NCBI GenBank assembly: GCA_964587755.1
Contig: CAZPMC010000009.1
Coordinates: 1-59,997, forward strand
Source: CAZPMC01 sp964587755
Lineage (GTDB): Bacteria; Bacillota; Clostridia; Acetivibrionales; DTU013
DNA length: 59,997 nt
Direction: 5' to 3'
This document shows, in pieces, positions 26,970 to 36,216 of this stretch. Positions within the stretch are counted from its first letter, which is position 1. Each line of letters opens with the position of its first letter. The position numbers and the translations under genes are program-made. The notes under the pieces were generated by a model, which saw nothing but the letters and a program-made list of their open reading frames with translations, was not told the DNA's origin and did no database searches.

Positions 26970-27782
26970 ATGGATTTTGCAACGATTATCGGTGTTGTGT
27001 TTGGAATAGTCTGTATAGTTGTCTCAATTTTAATTAGCGGCGACTTGATGTCATTCTATAATCTACCATCGATATTTATTACTGTGGGCGGCGGGCTTGC
27101 ATCTTCAATTATTTCCTACAGACTATCAGAATTTAAGCATATTTTTAAATTAATGGGCATGGCTTTTGTAAACAAAAGATCTGATGCTAATGATACTATA
27201 AAGCTAATGGTAAGACTTTCAGAGAAAACAAGGCGTGAAGGACTTCTTGCAATAGAATCAGAGCTCGAAGAGATAGATGATCCCTTTATCAGGCGCTCGC
27301 TGCAGCTTGTTGTTGACGGTATTGAATCTGAGACAATTAAGGACTACATGAACATGGAAATTGATAATATGGAAGCCCGTCATGCAACAGGCATCGCAAT
27401 GTTTAGGACAATGGGTGCTGAATTTCCCGCCTGGGGTATGATAGGAACCTTGGTAGGCCTTATTTTGATGCTTCAAACCCTGGACGACCCATCCTCAATT
27501 GGACCTCAAATGGCCGTTTCACTCATTACAACATTTTATGGATGTGTTTTGTCAAACTTTATTTGCCTTCCGATAGCGGACAAGCTTCAGAAGAATAATG
27601 ATGAAGAGGTTCATGTAAAGGAGCTTATTGCAGAAGCTGTAATTTCAATACAAGCCGGTGAAAACCCCAAAATGATGGAGCATAAGCTGAAGGTATTCCT
27701 TTCACCTAATGAGCGGGAGATATTTGAAAGAAAGGATGCTGACAGGGCTAGAGATAAAGAGGAAGCTGTTAGTCAAAATTAG
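26970..27782 (+). CDS. motA: Flagellar motor stator protein MotA
   Basis: A 270-residue stator subunit with four membrane helices. The start is placed at ATG 26970 because AGGGGGAAAAGG lies just upstream and the protein then begins MDFATIIGVVFG as MotA proteins do; an ATG at 26925 lacks a site. The helix-3/4 region AEFPAWGMIGTLVGLILMLQ with the conserved Pro is clear, as is the charged cytoplasmic loop. With MotB it forms the ion channel that drives flagellar rotation. No other flagellar genes are in the window. It is 11 bp upstream of motB. Confidence 0.95.
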   Translation: MDFATIIGVVFGIVCIVVSILISGDLMSFYNLPSIFITVGGGLASSIISYRLSEFKHIFKLMGMAFVNKRSDANDTIKLMVRLSEKTRREGLLAIESELEEIDDPFIRRSLQLVVDGIESETIKDYMNMEIDNMEARHATGIAMFRTMGAEFPAWGMIGTLVGLILMLQTLDDPSSIGPQMAVSLITTFYGCVLSNFICLPIADKLQKNNDEEVHVKELIAEAVISIQAGENPKMMEHKLKVFLSPNEREIFERKDADRARDKEEAVSQN

Positions 27783-27793
27783 GAGAGATAACT

Positions 27794-28552
27794 ATGAATA
27801 GCAGACCCAAAAAGGAGAAAGTGCCTGAAGCAGGTGCACCTGCATGGATGACCAGCTACGGTGATCTAATGACAAACCTCTTATGCTGCTTTGTATTACT
27901 TTTTTCCATGGCAATTGTAGACCAGCAAAAGTTTGAAGCAGTAGCTTCTTCTTTGCGTGCAGCCTTTTCAAATCAAAGTATAAGTACATTTGAAGAAGAA
28001 AAAAAGGATAGTATTATAAATCTCTTACCGGATGTCCAACCGGGCAATCAGCCGGACGAAACAGACGATATTGACGGGGAAAAGCCTGATGCAGTATCTG
28101 AGAAAATGACTGTTGCAGAAGCTAAAGCAGAGATAGAACAGCTCATAGAAGGAATGGGTCTAAACGAAAACATAAAGGTTATTGAGGAAAAGGATATTGT
28201 TATTTTCAGAGTTGACTCACTTATTTTATTTGACTCCGGAAAGGCAGATTTGAAGGAATCAGGCAAGCCGGTTATTGAACAAATAGGAAAGGTGATGAAG
28301 AAACTGAATATTGATATTTTAGTTCAAGGTCATGCTGATGACCGTCCAATAAGCACTTCAATTTTCCCTTCAAACTGGGAATTATCGACAAAAAGAGCGA
28401 CCAATGTAGTAAAATATTTAATGTCTAAATGCGGTATTGAAGGCAAGTATCTTACTGCAACAGGAAATGCAGAATATAAGCCTATCGCGCCAAATGATAC
28501 TGAATATAACAGACAAAAGAATAGAAGAATAGATATTGTTGTTGCAAAGTAA
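27794..28552 (+). CDS. motB: Flagellar motor stator protein MotB
   Basis: A 252-residue stator subunit. A short cytoplasmic N terminus leads into PAWMTSYGDLMTNLLCCFVL, with the ion-binding Asp in SYGDLMT. An acidic linker precedes the C-terminal OmpA/MotB peptidoglycan-binding domain (about 120-250), which contains VQGHADDRP and NWELSTKRATNVVKYL. It anchors the stator to peptidoglycan. AGGAGAG precedes the ATG. The GH51 gene follows after 40 bp in the same direction. Confidence 0.96.
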   Translation: MNSRPKKEKVPEAGAPAWMTSYGDLMTNLLCCFVLLFSMAIVDQQKFEAVASSLRAAFSNQSISTFEEEKKDSIINLLPDVQPGNQPDETDDIDGEKPDAVSEKMTVAEAKAEIEQLIEGMGLNENIKVIEEKDIVIFRVDSLILFDSGKADLKESGKPVIEQIGKVMKKLNIDILVQGHADDRPISTSIFPSNWELSTKRATNVVKYLMSKCGIEGKYLTATGNAEYKPIAPNDTEYNRQKNRRIDIVVAK

Positions 28553-28592
28553 ATTTTCTGTCTGAAATTATTATCTATAGGGGGATATAGAC

Positions 28593-30089
28593 TTGATAAG
28601 TGCAAAAATGATTGTGGATAAAGATTTCAAAGTGGGACAGGTAGACAAGAGGTTGTATGGTTCTTTCATAGAGCAATGGGGCCGTGCAGTCTATAGAGGG
28701 ATTTATGAGCCGGGGCATCCTAATGCTGATGAGAGAGGTTTCCGAAAGGACGTCATCGAGGTAGTAAAGGAGCTGAAGATTCCGGTAATAAGGTATCCCG
28801 GAGGAAATTTTCTTTCCGGTTATGACTGGAGAGACGGTATCGGACCTGTTAATGAGCGGCCGAAAAGGCTGGACCTGGCTTGGCTGACAACAGAGACCAA
28901 TGAGATAGGCACAAATGAATTTGCCGATTGGGCAAAGCTTGTTGGTTCTGAGGTAATGATGGCGGTAAACTTGGGGACGGCAGGCATTGATGAGGCAAGA
29001 ACCTTTGTTGAATACTGCAACCATCCGTCAGGAACATATTGGAGTGATTTAAGAATATCTCACGGCTATAAGGAGCCTCACGATTTTAAGCTTTGGTGCT
29101 TAGGAAATGAAATGGACGGCCCTTGGCAAATAGGCCAAAAAACTGCCGATGAATATGGAAGATTGGCGTATGAGACTGCAAAGGTCATGAAGTGGGTTGA
29201 CCCGACAATTGAACTGGTGGCATGCGGAAGCTCGATGAAGGACCTGCCTACATTTGCACAATGGGAGGCTACCGTACTTGAGCACACTTACGAGCATGTT
29301 GATTATTTATCCCTTCATGCGTATTATAAAAAATCTGATAATGATCTTAAGAGCTTCCTTGCACGCTCTATTGAAATGGATGACTTTATAAAGTCGGTAG
29401 TTTCAATATGTGATTATATTAAAGCAAAGAAACGCAGTAAAAAGACAATGCATCTTTCCTTTGACGAATGGAATGTATGGTATCAGACACCTGCATTGAC
29501 GAATGAGAGATGGGGCAGAGCCGTTCCCATGAATGAGAATATTTATAATGTTGAGGATGCTATTGTCGTAGGCTGTATGCTTATTACTCTTTTGAAGAAC
29601 GCAGACAGAATAAAAATAGCTTGTCTAGCACAGCTCATCAATACAATTGCCCCCATAATGACTGAAAATGGCGGGGACGTATGGAGACAAACTACTTTTT
29701 ACCCATTCATGCACGCGTCTTTATACGGGAGAGGGACGGTTCTTGACACAATAATTGATTCTCCAAGATATGATAGTAAGCTCATTACCGATGTCCCTTA
29801 TTTGGATGCTGTTGTGACGGTAAATGATGAGAAGGATGAGCTTACAATATTTGCAGTCAACAGAAGCCTGGAAGAATCTCTTAAGATGGATTGTGATATA
29901 AGAAGCTTCCCTAAGCTTAGGGTTATAGAGCATCTGGTTCTTGACAATGAAGACAGTGAAGCAGTAAACAGCTTGGAGAATCCAAATAACGTTGTTCCCC
30001 ACATAAACAAAAAGACTGTTATGGATGAAGGCAGACTTACTGTGGAGCTGACGCCCCTTTCGTGGAATGTTATCCGTCTTGGAAAGTAA
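28593..30089 (+). CDS. GH51 alpha-L-arabinofuranosidase, cytoplasmic
   Basis: A 498-residue GH51 enzyme without signal peptide, so it should act inside the cell on imported arabino-oligosaccharides. The acid/base is E173 in LGNEMDGPWQ and the nucleophile is E292 in FDEWNVW. RYPGGNFLSGYDWRDGIGP is the usual N-terminal signature. The start is TTG 28593: AGGGGG stands eight bases upstream of it, whereas the first ATG (28608) is too far away. The gene sits directly after motB but probably belongs functionally with the GH127 genes and araA. No clear terminator separates it from the converging amidohydrolase. Confidence 0.96.
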   Translation: MISAKMIVDKDFKVGQVDKRLYGSFIEQWGRAVYRGIYEPGHPNADERGFRKDVIEVVKELKIPVIRYPGGNFLSGYDWRDGIGPVNERPKRLDLAWLTTETNEIGTNEFADWAKLVGSEVMMAVNLGTAGIDEARTFVEYCNHPSGTYWSDLRISHGYKEPHDFKLWCLGNEMDGPWQIGQKTADEYGRLAYETAKVMKWVDPTIELVACGSSMKDLPTFAQWEATVLEHTYEHVDYLSLHAYYKKSDNDLKSFLARSIEMDDFIKSVVSICDYIKAKKRSKKTMHLSFDEWNVWYQTPALTNERWGRAVPMNENIYNVEDAIVVGCMLITLLKNADRIKIACLAQLINTIAPIMTENGGDVWRQTTFYPFMHASLYGRGTVLDTIIDSPRYDSKLITDVPYLDAVVTVNDEKDELTIFAVNRSLEESLKMDCDIRSFPKLRVIEHLVLDNEDSEAVNSLENPNNVVPHINKKTVMDEGRLTVELTPLSWNVIRLGK

Positions 30090-30127
30090 AGGCAATTTGC
30101 TGTCAGACTTAAAATATCTTTAGGAAT

Positions 30128-30952
30128 TTAAAAGATTTGTGCTGGAGTGAAATCGTTTCTGTGAGAGAGCAGCTTGTATGCGTTTTCATATAGGATACAA
30201 GCTCTCTCTTCTTCATTTAAATCAAGCCTCAAAAACCTCTCAAACTCTTCTTTATGATTCCACATGGGATAATCCGAGCCAAAAAGCATTTTGTTGATAC
30301 CGTGCTCCCTGATCATGTATGTGGCCCTGGACGGCTCTAAAAAGTACAGGGAGCTGGATGTATCCATGTAAACATCTCTTCCAACCAGATACTTCAACGC
30401 TTCGTCCCATGCTCTGTAGCCTCCGAAATGAGCGGCTATGACCACTAAGTCAGGAAACATATCCAGTACCCGTGCAAGTCTTACAGGACTGGATGAATCC
30501 GTATTTTCATCACCCATATGAATCAATAGCGGCAATCTGCCTTCAATAGCCTTATACACAGGCATCATTTCTTCTGCGTCAATAACAAAGTGCTGAAATT
30601 CAGGGTGAAGCTTGATTCCGTGCAAGCCAAGGGAGATTATCCTTTCAACCTCCTTCAACGGTTCTGGAAGACCAGGGTGAAGTGTTCCGAAGCCAATAAG
30701 CTGGCTGTAGCTGTTTTGAACTTCAGACACATAATCATTTATTGCAGAAACCTGATGGACGTCTGTGGCAGAAGAGTGTACAACATATTTGCTCACACCT
30801 ATAGCGCTTCCGTTTTCGAGCAGACCATCAACCGTACCGGACCCTTCCATAGATACTCCATAGTAATTACCTATTGCTTTAACAGCTTTTGAGGCAACCT
30901 TATCCGGAAAAATATGTGCATGTATATCAATTATTTTATATTTATTAGTCAT
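30128..30952 (-). CDS. Amidohydrolase-2 family metal-dependent hydrolase
   Basis: A 274-residue TIM-barrel hydrolase. The metal ligands expected for this family are visible: HAH in IDIHAHIFPD (residues 9-12), KLHPE near 117-121, HMGDE near 145, AHFGG near 173 and GSDYP near 225. It has no signal peptide. Members include decarboxylases and lactone- or amide-cleaving enzymes, so the substrate cannot be assigned. The gene stands alone on the minus strand, converging on GH51. GAGG lies ten bases before the ATG. Confidence 0.9.
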   Translation of the reverse strand: MTNKYKIIDIHAHIFPDKVASKAVKAIGNYYGVSMEGSGTVDGLLENGSAIGVSKYVVHSSATDVHQVSAINDYVSEVQNSYSQLIGFGTLHPGLPEPLKEVERIISLGLHGIKLHPEFQHFVIDAEEMMPVYKAIEGRLPLLIHMGDENTDSSSPVRLARVLDMFPDLVVIAAHFGGYRAWDEALKYLVGRDVYMDTSSSLYFLEPSRATYMIREHGINKMLFGSDYPMWNHKEEFERFLRLDLNEEERACILYENAYKLLSHRNDFTPAQIF

Positions 30953-31139
30953 TACAAAAAAACCTCGGTTAATATATCTTTGAACTGAAAAATCTCTTTA
31001 TATAATACCATCTGTTCAAGAAAAAATCATTAATAAGCAAAGCAAATTATATTCCCAAAAGGTATAGACTATTAGTGAGGTTTTGTGTTAATGTTTAATA
31101 GCTGCATATTATTAATAAATACACTAGGGGACTGAAAAC

Positions 31140-31655
31140 ATGACAGAACTAATTAAATTGAAGATTAATATGCTTGTTAAATCAAGCAACTTAAAGGAAT
31201 ATACAGATTGCGTAAAGGACCTTCTTGAAAATAAAATCACTCATTCTTTGGACGACTTTATACAGCATGGCTCTGTAACAAGCCTTGACCATGGACTTTC
31301 TGTATCGTACTACAGCTTTCTCGTATGTAAGCTTTTGCGTCTTGATTATTGCTCTGCTGCAAGGGGAGGGCTGCTCCATGACCTTTTCCTTTACGATTGG
31401 CATAAAAGTAAGGTTCTTTCAGGCATGCATACATTTAATCATCCTCATAAAGCTTTGGAAAATGCAAATAAGCATTTTGACCTGAACAAGGTCGAAAAGG
31501 ACATAATAGTCAAGCATATGTGGCCTGTTACCATTAGACCGCCAAAATACAAGGAATCTTTTATTGTTTCATGTATTGATAAATACTGTGCAATCTTGGA
31601 GGTTGCTAAATATTTTAAGATTAAGATGGCCTCAATGATTACAGCAGAGGCTTAG
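31140..31655 (+). CDS. HD-domain phosphohydrolase-like protein
   Basis: A 171-residue single-domain HD-superfamily protein. The metal-binding residues appear as H in LDHGLSVSYYSF, the HD pair in GLLHDLFLYDWH, and later H residues in HTFNHPHKA and IVKHMWP. HD proteins hydrolyse phosphate esters, often of nucleotides. No second domain is present to suggest the substrate. AGGGGACT lies upstream of the ATG. A bidirectional hairpin terminator follows. Confidence 0.88.
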   Translation: MTELIKLKINMLVKSSNLKEYTDCVKDLLENKITHSLDDFIQHGSVTSLDHGLSVSYYSFLVCKLLRLDYCSAARGGLLHDLFLYDWHKSKVLSGMHTFNHPHKALENANKHFDLNKVEKDIIVKHMWPVTIRPPKYKESFIVSCIDKYCAILEVAKYFKIKMASMITAEA

Positions 31656-31663
31656 AAACAGAC

Positions 31664-31700
31664 AAAAACACCTGACCAATTTTTAGTGTCAGGTGTTTTT
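31664..31700. terminator. Bidirectional terminator between HD gene and SLH gene
   Basis: AAAAACACCTGAC (31664-31676) pairs with GTCAGGTGTTTTT (31688-31700) in a perfect 13-bp stem with an 11-nt loop. A and T tracts on the two sides suit both converging genes. Confidence 0.92.
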
Positions 31701-31738
31701 GCGCTTGCAATATATTGCGGGCGGATTTGAGAAGATGC

Positions 31739-33511
31739 TTACTGTTCAGTTTCGACAAGATATAGCTTCTTTACTGCGTTTCCTGCTACATACTTGTCAT
31801 GTGCATAAACCGCTGTTACGCTGAAATAGTACTCTTCTCCGAATGTTAAAGCTGTAAAATCACCTGATGTATAGGGCTTTGATGCATCTATCACCACAGA
31901 GGTGGTATCCTTGTCATAGGCCACATCGTAATAACCGTTTGCAGGATATGCCGGTGCCTCTGTATTTTTTGAAATAACCACACGGTATCCCAATAAATGT
32001 TCAGAGTCGATTTTGTCCCAAGATACCATTAATTTGCCATCGACATATTCGGCGCTAACTTTAGGAGCCGGGAACAGTTTGGGATTATCCGCACCTTTAT
32101 AGCGGACTTTGATTGTATTACCAACTACAGTTCTATCCTTATATTCTGCAGTTATGTTAAAGTAATAAGCCTCTCCCTTTATGAAATAGCCTCCAAAATC
32201 ACCGTTTGTGTAAGCGGTGGAGTTGTCAATAACCGCATAGTTTTTGTTACGGTCAGTTATTGTGAACAAATAACCGTTTTCAGGATAGCTTGGAGATGAA
32301 TCATTTTTGGAAGCTACAACCCTGTAGCTTACAAAATTTGACGATTCAATCTTATTCCAGCGGAGAACCAACTTTCCGTTTTCCTCAGAAGCAGTTACTA
32401 CAGGCATAACATACAGCTCAGGATTTTCTGTGCCGTTATATTGCATCCTGACGGTATTTCCGTATGCTCTTCCGTCATCGTATACTGCTGTCACACTAAA
32501 GTAGTATTTTTCACCCTTTGTAAGGTATTTCCCGAAATCGCCGCTGTTGTATTCGTCATTGTTATTTATTACAGCAATTGTTCTGTTTGGGTCGGTAATT
32601 GTATAAAGGTACCCGTTTTCAGGGTATCTGGGTGTAGAATCATTTTTTGAAATAACTACTCTATATTCTTTGAATTTAGGTGAGTCTATTTTGCTCCACT
32701 TCAGGATCAGAATCCCATTTTCAACAGAGGCAGAAACAACAGGAGCTACGTATGCTTCCTCATCCTCATTATCCTCATCTTCGTCATCATCAAAGGGAAT
32801 CTTATCCTCGTCGAATGGGATTTTTTCTTCTTTTACTTTAAAAGCTCTGTAAAGCAATGCAGAAGCCTGAGCCCTTGTTAAATTGTCCTGGGCACCAAAG
32901 TATAGCTTGCCGTTTTTTGTGTAGCCTTGCATAAGCCCATACTTTACCGAAAGCGCAGCATGCCTTCTTAGTTTTGGGTTAATTTCACTGCTATCCGCAA
33001 ATTGGTTTAAAATGCTTTCATCTATACTTTCATTCTGGTATCCGAGAGCCTTAACCAATGCAACAGCCATATCCTCTCTGACAGCCGGTTCATCGGGCTT
33101 GAATTTCAAACCGCCGCCCGGGTTTGTGTAGGCTGTTAAATACTTCAATGATGACTCAACGAAGGAGTACTCCCAATCCTTTTTCGCTACATCAATGAAT
33201 GTAGGGTTTTTGGGGGTAACCAGTTCAAGGTCCAGAGTATTTACCATCATCTTTGCAAATTGGGCTCTTGTCAAAGTGCCGTTGGGATTAAACTTTTCAT
33301 TACCTATACCGCTTATGAAATTATTTTGATACATCCACATAATATAATCATAAGCCCAGTGGCTTTTAGGAACATCCTTGAAGCCTTTTGCAGAAATTAG
33401 ATGGTTAATTTTGTTGTCGTTTTTCTTTGATGCAAAGGTCGGAACTGCTAAAGAGAATATCAGTACGAAGCATAAAAAAACTGATATAAAACCTTTGATT
33501 TTTTTACTCAT
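31739..33511 (-). CDS. SLH-anchored surface protein with three FN3-like repeats
   Basis: A 590-residue exported protein: signal peptide about 1-27, three SLH domains about 40-225, a very acidic linker (DDDEDEDNEDEE), then three repeats of about 104 residues. Each repeat has the pattern SxxxxxxLxLxWxKI, YRVVxSKN, YPxNGYL, and KGExYYFxVTA, a fibronectin-III-like beta sandwich. The SLH domains attach it to the cell wall and the repeats face outward. No enzymatic domain is seen, so it may be a structural or adhesive S-layer-associated protein. The three repeats are close copies, suggesting recent internal duplication. GGAG lies before the ATG. Confidence 0.9.
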   Translation of the reverse strand: MSKKIKGFISVFLCFVLIFSLAVPTFASKKNDNKINHLISAKGFKDVPKSHWAYDYIMWMYQNNFISGIGNEKFNPNGTLTRAQFAKMMVNTLDLELVTPKNPTFIDVAKKDWEYSFVESSLKYLTAYTNPGGGLKFKPDEPAVREDMAVALVKALGYQNESIDESILNQFADSSEINPKLRRHAALSVKYGLMQGYTKNGKLYFGAQDNLTRAQASALLYRAFKVKEEKIPFDEDKIPFDDDEDEDNEDEEAYVAPVVSASVENGILILKWSKIDSPKFKEYRVVISKNDSTPRYPENGYLYTITDPNRTIAVINNNDEYNSGDFGKYLTKGEKYYFSVTAVYDDGRAYGNTVRMQYNGTENPELYVMPVVTASEENGKLVLRWNKIESSNFVSYRVVASKNDSSPSYPENGYLFTITDRNKNYAVIDNSTAYTNGDFGGYFIKGEAYYFNITAEYKDRTVVGNTIKVRYKGADNPKLFPAPKVSAEYVDGKLMVSWDKIDSEHLLGYRVVISKNTEAPAYPANGYYDVAYDKDTTSVVIDASKPYTSGDFTALTFGEEYYFSVTAVYAHDKYVAGNAVKKLYLVETEQ

Positions 33512-33604
33512 AAATTATTCTCCTTTCGGTATTTTATATTATAACCATTCGATACCTCTGGAGGGTTTTTTAGGGCAGTTTGCCAAAGTAATATAAACGT
33601 AATA

Positions 33605-33633
33605 TTGCTCAAAACAGCTAATACTGATAAAAT
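33605..33633 (+). promoter_or_regulatory. Probable promoter of the LTA-synthase-like gene
   Basis: TTGCTC (33605-33610), 17-bp spacer, TAAAAT (33628-33633) with an extended -10 TG at 33625-33626, 36 bp before the ATG. Confidence 0.5.
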
Positions 33634-33668
33634 GAATAAATGAGCAATTTGAATAATACTGGAGTGAT

Positions 33669-35735
33669 ATGACAGTGGATGGCGCACCAAGAAGGGAAAC
33701 ACTGCAAGAGAAGGCGACAACATTTTTTTTAGAATACTGGTTCTTGTTTTATTGCATACTACTTTTTATATATCTTGAGTTATTGTACCATACCTGGATC
33801 TTCGAAAGCATAGGCTTTGATTTTATTTTCCCGGTCTTGTTTTCCCTGTCTGCCGGGAGCGTGCTTTATCTTTTAATTAGCCTTATAAATGTTGAGGCTC
33901 GCAGGATTTTGTCTATTGTAGTAATATTGATAATAATTCTTGTCTACGGGACTCAGCTTATTTATTTTTGTATATTTCAACAGCCTCTATCATTGATTTC
34001 TGTCGGTGGTGCAGGTGATGCGTTTCAATTTTGGGATGTAATCATCGAAGCTATTATTAAGAATTGGATTGCTGTTATTCTGTGCTTTGTGCCGTTGATT
34101 GTGTTCATTGTTATAAGCAAAAACAGGGTGCTGACCAAGGAAGGACCCAAGTCGACATCGTTTTCCTTACTTTTTTCCGTCATAAGCTTTTCCTTTGCGA
34201 TTATTTGTGTCAATCTTACAGGTGATAGTCCTGTATCTCAAAACACACTCTATTATAAGATTTCTTCTCCCGAGCTGTCATTTAACAGGCTGGGAGTTCT
34301 GACATCAATGCGCCTGGATTTTCAAAGGCTTGCTGTGAGTCAAATCCAGAGAAAAAAGCTGGATTTGGTATATGAGGATGATAATCCCGAGACAACAACA
34401 CCTGTCGAGACTACCCAAGGGACAATTGAAAATACTACAACAAACACCGATACTCTTACAGAAGATGAGCCTGACGTGGAAGAGCCCATTGTCACCAGGA
34501 AACCTTATAACATCATGGATATAGACTTTGAAGCCTTAATCGAAGCCGATGCAGGCAACGAAAACCTTGTAGCGATGCATAAGTATTTTTCAAGCGTTAC
34601 GCCTACGGCTACAAATGAGTATACGGGGATGTTTGAAGGGTGCAACTTAGTACTGTTTACAGCAGAAGGCTTTTCTCACTATGTAATCGACCCGGAGCTG
34701 ACCCCGACCCTTTATATGATGGCAAATGAAGGCTTTGTATTTAAAAACTTTTACAATCCTGTTTGGTGGGTGAGTACATCCGACGGTGAATATGTTGCAT
34801 GTACCGGCTTGATACCTAAAAGCGGTGTGTGGAGCATGGCTCACTCGGGTAAAAACTATATGCCCTTTACCATGGGCAACCAGTTTAGAGAACTGGGATA
34901 TATTACAAAGGCATATCATAACCATACCTATACTTATTATAAGAGGGATGTTTCCCATCCAAATCTGGGATATGATTATAAAGGTGTAGGGAATGGTTTA
35001 GAGATCACAAAGACATGGCCGGGCTCTGACCTTGAAATGATTGATGTTACAGCGGGAGAATATATTGGAGATGCGCCTTTCCACGCTTATTACATGACGG
35101 TTAGCGGCCACATGAATTATAATTTCAGCGGAAATCAGATGGCGGCTAAAAACAGAAAATATGTGGAGCATTTACCGTACTCCGATGCATCAAAGGCTTA
35201 CTTAGCCTGCAATCTGGAGCTAGAATTTGCCCTTGCCTCACTTCTTGAGAAGCTTGAGGCTGCCGGTGTTGCCGAAAATACTGTAATTGCCCTCAGTGCT
35301 GACCACTACCCTTACGGACTTGATAAGGAAAACATTGACGAGCTTGCAGGTCATGTTGTTGAAAAGAATTTTGAACTGTACAAAAGCAGCCTCATTTTAT
35401 GGAAAAAGGGAATGGAGCCGGTCGTTATAGAAAAGCCTTGTGCCAGTCTTGATATCATACCTACCCTGTCAAACCTATTTGGACTGGAGTATGATTCCAG
35501 ACTACTTATGGGTTCGGATATCCTGTCCAACTCACCTACACTTGTAATATTCTCAAATCGCAGTTGGATAACAGACAGAGCTATTTACAACTCGTCTACG
35601 GACAAGGTGACATTTCTTGACGGGACAGAGTCGGATAAGGAGTATGTTAGGAAAATAAATAAAATTGTGGCTGATAAATTCAAGTATTCAGCAAAGATAC
35701 TTGAGACGGATTATTATGCAAAAGTGTTGAAATGA
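33669..35735 (+). CDS. LTA-synthase-like membrane phosphoglycerol transferase
   Basis: A 688-residue protein of the LtaS/sulfatase family. About five membrane helices fill residues 15-185. A Thr/Glu-rich linker (about 240-275) leads into an extracellular alkaline-phosphatase-fold domain (about 290-630). The probable nucleophile is T370 in WWVSTSDGEY; FTAEGFS supplies the first metal site and SADHYPYG the last. LtaS enzymes polymerise glycerol phosphate onto a lipid anchor; related enzymes prime or modify other polymers, so the exact product is open. GGAGTGAT precedes the ATG. It begins a stretch of envelope genes. Confidence 0.88.
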   Translation: MTVDGAPRRETLQEKATTFFLEYWFLFYCILLFIYLELLYHTWIFESIGFDFIFPVLFSLSAGSVLYLLISLINVEARRILSIVVILIIILVYGTQLIYFCIFQQPLSLISVGGAGDAFQFWDVIIEAIIKNWIAVILCFVPLIVFIVISKNRVLTKEGPKSTSFSLLFSVISFSFAIICVNLTGDSPVSQNTLYYKISSPELSFNRLGVLTSMRLDFQRLAVSQIQRKKLDLVYEDDNPETTTPVETTQGTIENTTTNTDTLTEDEPDVEEPIVTRKPYNIMDIDFEALIEADAGNENLVAMHKYFSSVTPTATNEYTGMFEGCNLVLFTAEGFSHYVIDPELTPTLYMMANEGFVFKNFYNPVWWVSTSDGEYVACTGLIPKSGVWSMAHSGKNYMPFTMGNQFRELGYITKAYHNHTYTYYKRDVSHPNLGYDYKGVGNGLEITKTWPGSDLEMIDVTAGEYIGDAPFHAYYMTVSGHMNYNFSGNQMAAKNRKYVEHLPYSDASKAYLACNLELEFALASLLEKLEAAGVAENTVIALSADHYPYGLDKENIDELAGHVVEKNFELYKSSLILWKKGMEPVVIEKPCASLDIIPTLSNLFGLEYDSRLLMGSDILSNSPTLVIFSNRSWITDRAIYNSSTDKVTFLDGTESDKEYVRKINKIVADKFKYSAKILETDYYAKVLK

Positions 35736-35975
35736 TTAAACGAAAAATTCTTTTAACTCTTCAAGAAGCTGGTCCAAAAGCTCATCGCCTTCGGCATGAC
35801 TGGGTATGACTAATGTGAGCGGCTCATCAAGCTTCAGCACAAACATGCCAAGGATAGATTTTGCATCTGCCATGCCGCTTTTACCGTGTATCCAAATATC
35901 GTAAGGGTATTTGGATACAATGGCACTTATATTTTCCATGTCCTGAATATTCCGTAGTCGTATTGCTTTTGTCAT
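35736..35975 (-). CDS. HPr-like protein lacking the phospho-histidine region (paralogue 1)
   Basis: A 79-residue protein whose last two thirds align with HPr. SKYPYDIWI matches the HPr helix-1 end and strand, DAKSILGM matches the regulatory Ser46 site (S40 here), and the C-terminal GDELLDQLLEEL matches the last helix. The N-terminal part that normally holds the H-A-R-P site with His15 is about six residues shorter and has no His. It cannot act in PTS phosphotransfer through His15 but could be a target of HPr kinase and a partner of CcpA, as Crh is. A close paralogue lies at 49278-49511. AGAGGA precedes the ATG. Confidence 0.88.
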   Translation of the reverse strand: MTKAIRLRNIQDMENISAIVSKYPYDIWIHGKSGMADAKSILGMFVLKLDEPLTLVIPSHAEGDELLDQLLEELKEFFV

Positions 35976-36216
35976 TTGGTGTCCTCTGTTATATAATGAT
36001 GAATTATAATGCTATTAAATAGCGTTTGATGTTATTTAATATATTAACATAAGAAAGCAACCTTTCCAACTCCCTTTTAGCAGTATAATAAAGGGCAGGA
36101 GATGGTAAAATTAACTTGAACTTTACTAGTCAATATACTAAAATTAACGTGATATATGCTTAAAAACAGTAGTATTTAAGCGTATTTACGGCAAACAGAT
36201 TGCGAGGGTGCGGATT

